A stretch of 64,000 bases of DNA, from the NCBI RefSeq assembly GCF_015832195.1, contig NC_052046.1:29850911-29914910 (forward strand). The letters are read 5' to 3'. A program made the position numbers and the translations under genes. The stretch is from Motacilla alba alba (taxonomy: Eukaryota > Chordata > Aves > Passeriformes > Motacillidae). Shown piece by piece: positions 62,425 through 64,000 of the stretch (within the stretch, counting starts at the first letter, position 1; every line of letters begins with the position of its first letter). The notes beneath the pieces are model-generated. The model was not told the DNA's origin, did no database searches, and saw only the letters and a list, made by a program, of their open reading frames with translations.

Positions 62425-64000
62425 CCATAAAGAAAGGGCTAAATCATTTCCCATTAAAACTGGTAATTTCTACAGCTGACAGATACCCCAGGCATGGAAT
62501 TTCATAGCATAACAGCATAGTGGTTTGGCTTAGATTCAAATTTTGTATCTGCCTCCAGAGGCTATAGCAGGAGAATTCAGAAACAAAATAAATACTCCTT
62601 AACATTCTAAGCAAAAACTGATAGGGATAAATATTCTATTACAAGATTGGAAGATATGAGTTTTTGTTACAGGCTAAAGTGGCCTTAAAGGTGTGATTTA
62701 TAACTTAATGTAAACTGTTAAAAATAGGACAGAAGAATTCTCTTCAAGTTACTAGCTAACACATTAAGTAATGGCAAAAGAGTAAATTCAAGTATGCCAA
62801 ACTAAAAATTGCCTCTCTAAGAGCAAAAATTATTCAAATAGCCATAAAAATTGAATGCTATGCACAAATGAAAAATCATGTTTGGCATCCTTGCCAAAAA
62901 CTTCTAAACCACTAAATCTTTTCTCACTTGATTTCAATTTTAATTTACATGAAGGAACCTTAGATAATTATTTTTCCTTAAATTTCCACTTTGTAAAGTA
63001 AAATTATACTAAGTATAAAGGGGTTTTTCCTGCAGTATAAAAAGAAAGCAGTTGGCTCTAATACAAGTTGGCTACATTTCAAATAAATGCAAGAAAATGC
63101 TGCTTTCTTAATCACTTTATAGATTTATATTTATTGGAATTCAAAGGTCTTCATGTATAAGGAGAGTAATACATAGACTTTAAAAGGTAAGGCCAGTGAA
63201 ATCACACATTCTGAGGTATTTTTAATAAAATCAAAAGAATAAAAAAACAAAGAAAAAAGTAGTCACTGTCCAGGTTAGATAATAAACATCTGATGCCATT
63301 TGTGCCTTCATCTTAGCGTCATCCCAGATGATGGAATGGCATGTTTTCAGCATATTTTCAATGTATGGTCACTGCCAGTATGAATTCACCTTAATTATCT
63401 TCTGAAGACTTGCAGTCTGTCTTCACCACAAAGCAGAGTAAGGTACCAGTGATTCCAAACCAAAGGCTCCATAGCTTGACCAACAGAGTTTTCATGTAGG
63501 CCTCATGAAGGATGTTGTCTGTGAATGCTTCCAGGTGCCCTTTGCAGCCTCAGATCTATTTTAAGACATGAAAAAGGGGAAAAAAAGGATCGTTCTTCTT
63601 ATTTCACACCCTCTGGTGTGTTAAAACTTTGACAACCCTCGAATCCCAATTTAAAAACTTTTAATGTTTCTATTTAGTCAGTGGGATCAGGTGCCATACA
63701 AGATTTTATCTCACACTGGAAATTGACTGAGTAGCTACTGAGGAGGCAGTTCATCTATGTTAATGAACTTGACAGGCATGAAAACAGTGTTTTTTATGTC
63801 CAGTAGATGTTGTGAGTTTGCCTGGCTGCTGCAGAGAACATTACTGATGCACTGGGGTGAACGTACATTCCCAAGTTCTTACTCAGCTTTTGGTTTGGCT
63901 GTGCCCCCACCAACTAATTGTGCAAACAGGCTTCTACTTCCAGAAATGTTAGCAGTAGATGTTTACTGTGCAACAACCCATTCTTGTAAAAAATCCTCTT

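Larger units (their letters stand above)
60347..64000 (+). other. TRPM3: TRPM3 intron, continued
   Basis: AT-rich intronic sequence with the repeats listed separately and no exon seen. A 22-bp tandem duplication with two mismatches lies at 62,381-62,424 (unit starting GCATCCTATCC). Confidence 0.65.

Noticed and set aside
63391..63549. Minus-strand open stretch with a membrane-like segment (LLVKLWSLWFGITGTLLCFVV in part)
   Set aside because: Only 52 codons, with an in-frame stop just upstream, no ATG at its start and no convincing acceptor. Frames this long are common by chance here.
56824..64000. Search for the next TRPM3 exon (YVRVSFDTKPD) and for miR-204, which lies in a TRPM3 intron
   Set aside because: Neither sequence was seen on reading. 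Both should lie further downstream, outside the window.

Overview
This window is nuclear DNA from a bird, mostly non-coding. The evidence for a bird is several CR1 LINE fragments with the usual 3'-end signature, plus three endogenous-retrovirus LTRs of avian type (two with clear 5-bp target-site duplications). The abundance and type of LTR suggest a songbird or close relative, but I cannot prove this. The only protein-coding gene I can support is TRPM3, on the + strand, from two exons of its conserved N-terminal region near 55.9-56.8 kb. In birds the human 9q21 block that carries TRPM3 lies on chromosome Z, so a Z-linked locus is likely; this is inference.

Layout. From 1 to 13.4 kb the DNA is rich in mobile-element debris: a tetranucleotide microsatellite, a 1.4-kb solo LTR with a 5-bp duplication, four CR1 fragments (three minus, one plus) and a second LTR of about 1 kb. 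From 13.4 to 52.9 kb it is AT-rich, almost free of recognisable mobile elements, and has no supported gene; it holds one old CR1 fragment, microsatellites, a few hairpins and short duplications. At 53.0-53.16 kb there is a sharp GC/CpG-rich island that ends in a strong splice donor. I read it as a candidate alternative first exon and promoter of TRPM3. The two TRPM3 exons follow at 55,903-55,982 and 56,619-56,823, separated by a 636-bp intron. The rest, to 64 kb, is intron sequence of TRPM3 with another solo LTR (59.9-60.3 kb), a CA repeat and a 44-base T run.

How it works together. If the CpG-island exon is real, the 13-53 kb stretch is either upstream flank or a long 5' intron of TRPM3, depending on whether more distal first exons exist. 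Such a stretch would be the place for regulatory elements, and its scarcity of mobile elements fits that idea. No RNA gene, CRISPR or bacterial-type feature was seen. No clearly novel multi-gene system is present. The strongest unexplained signals are the CpG exon, a cluster of interlocking perfect hairpins at 48.74-48.81 kb, and a polyadenylation-signal-terminated open region at 47.0-47.35 kb.
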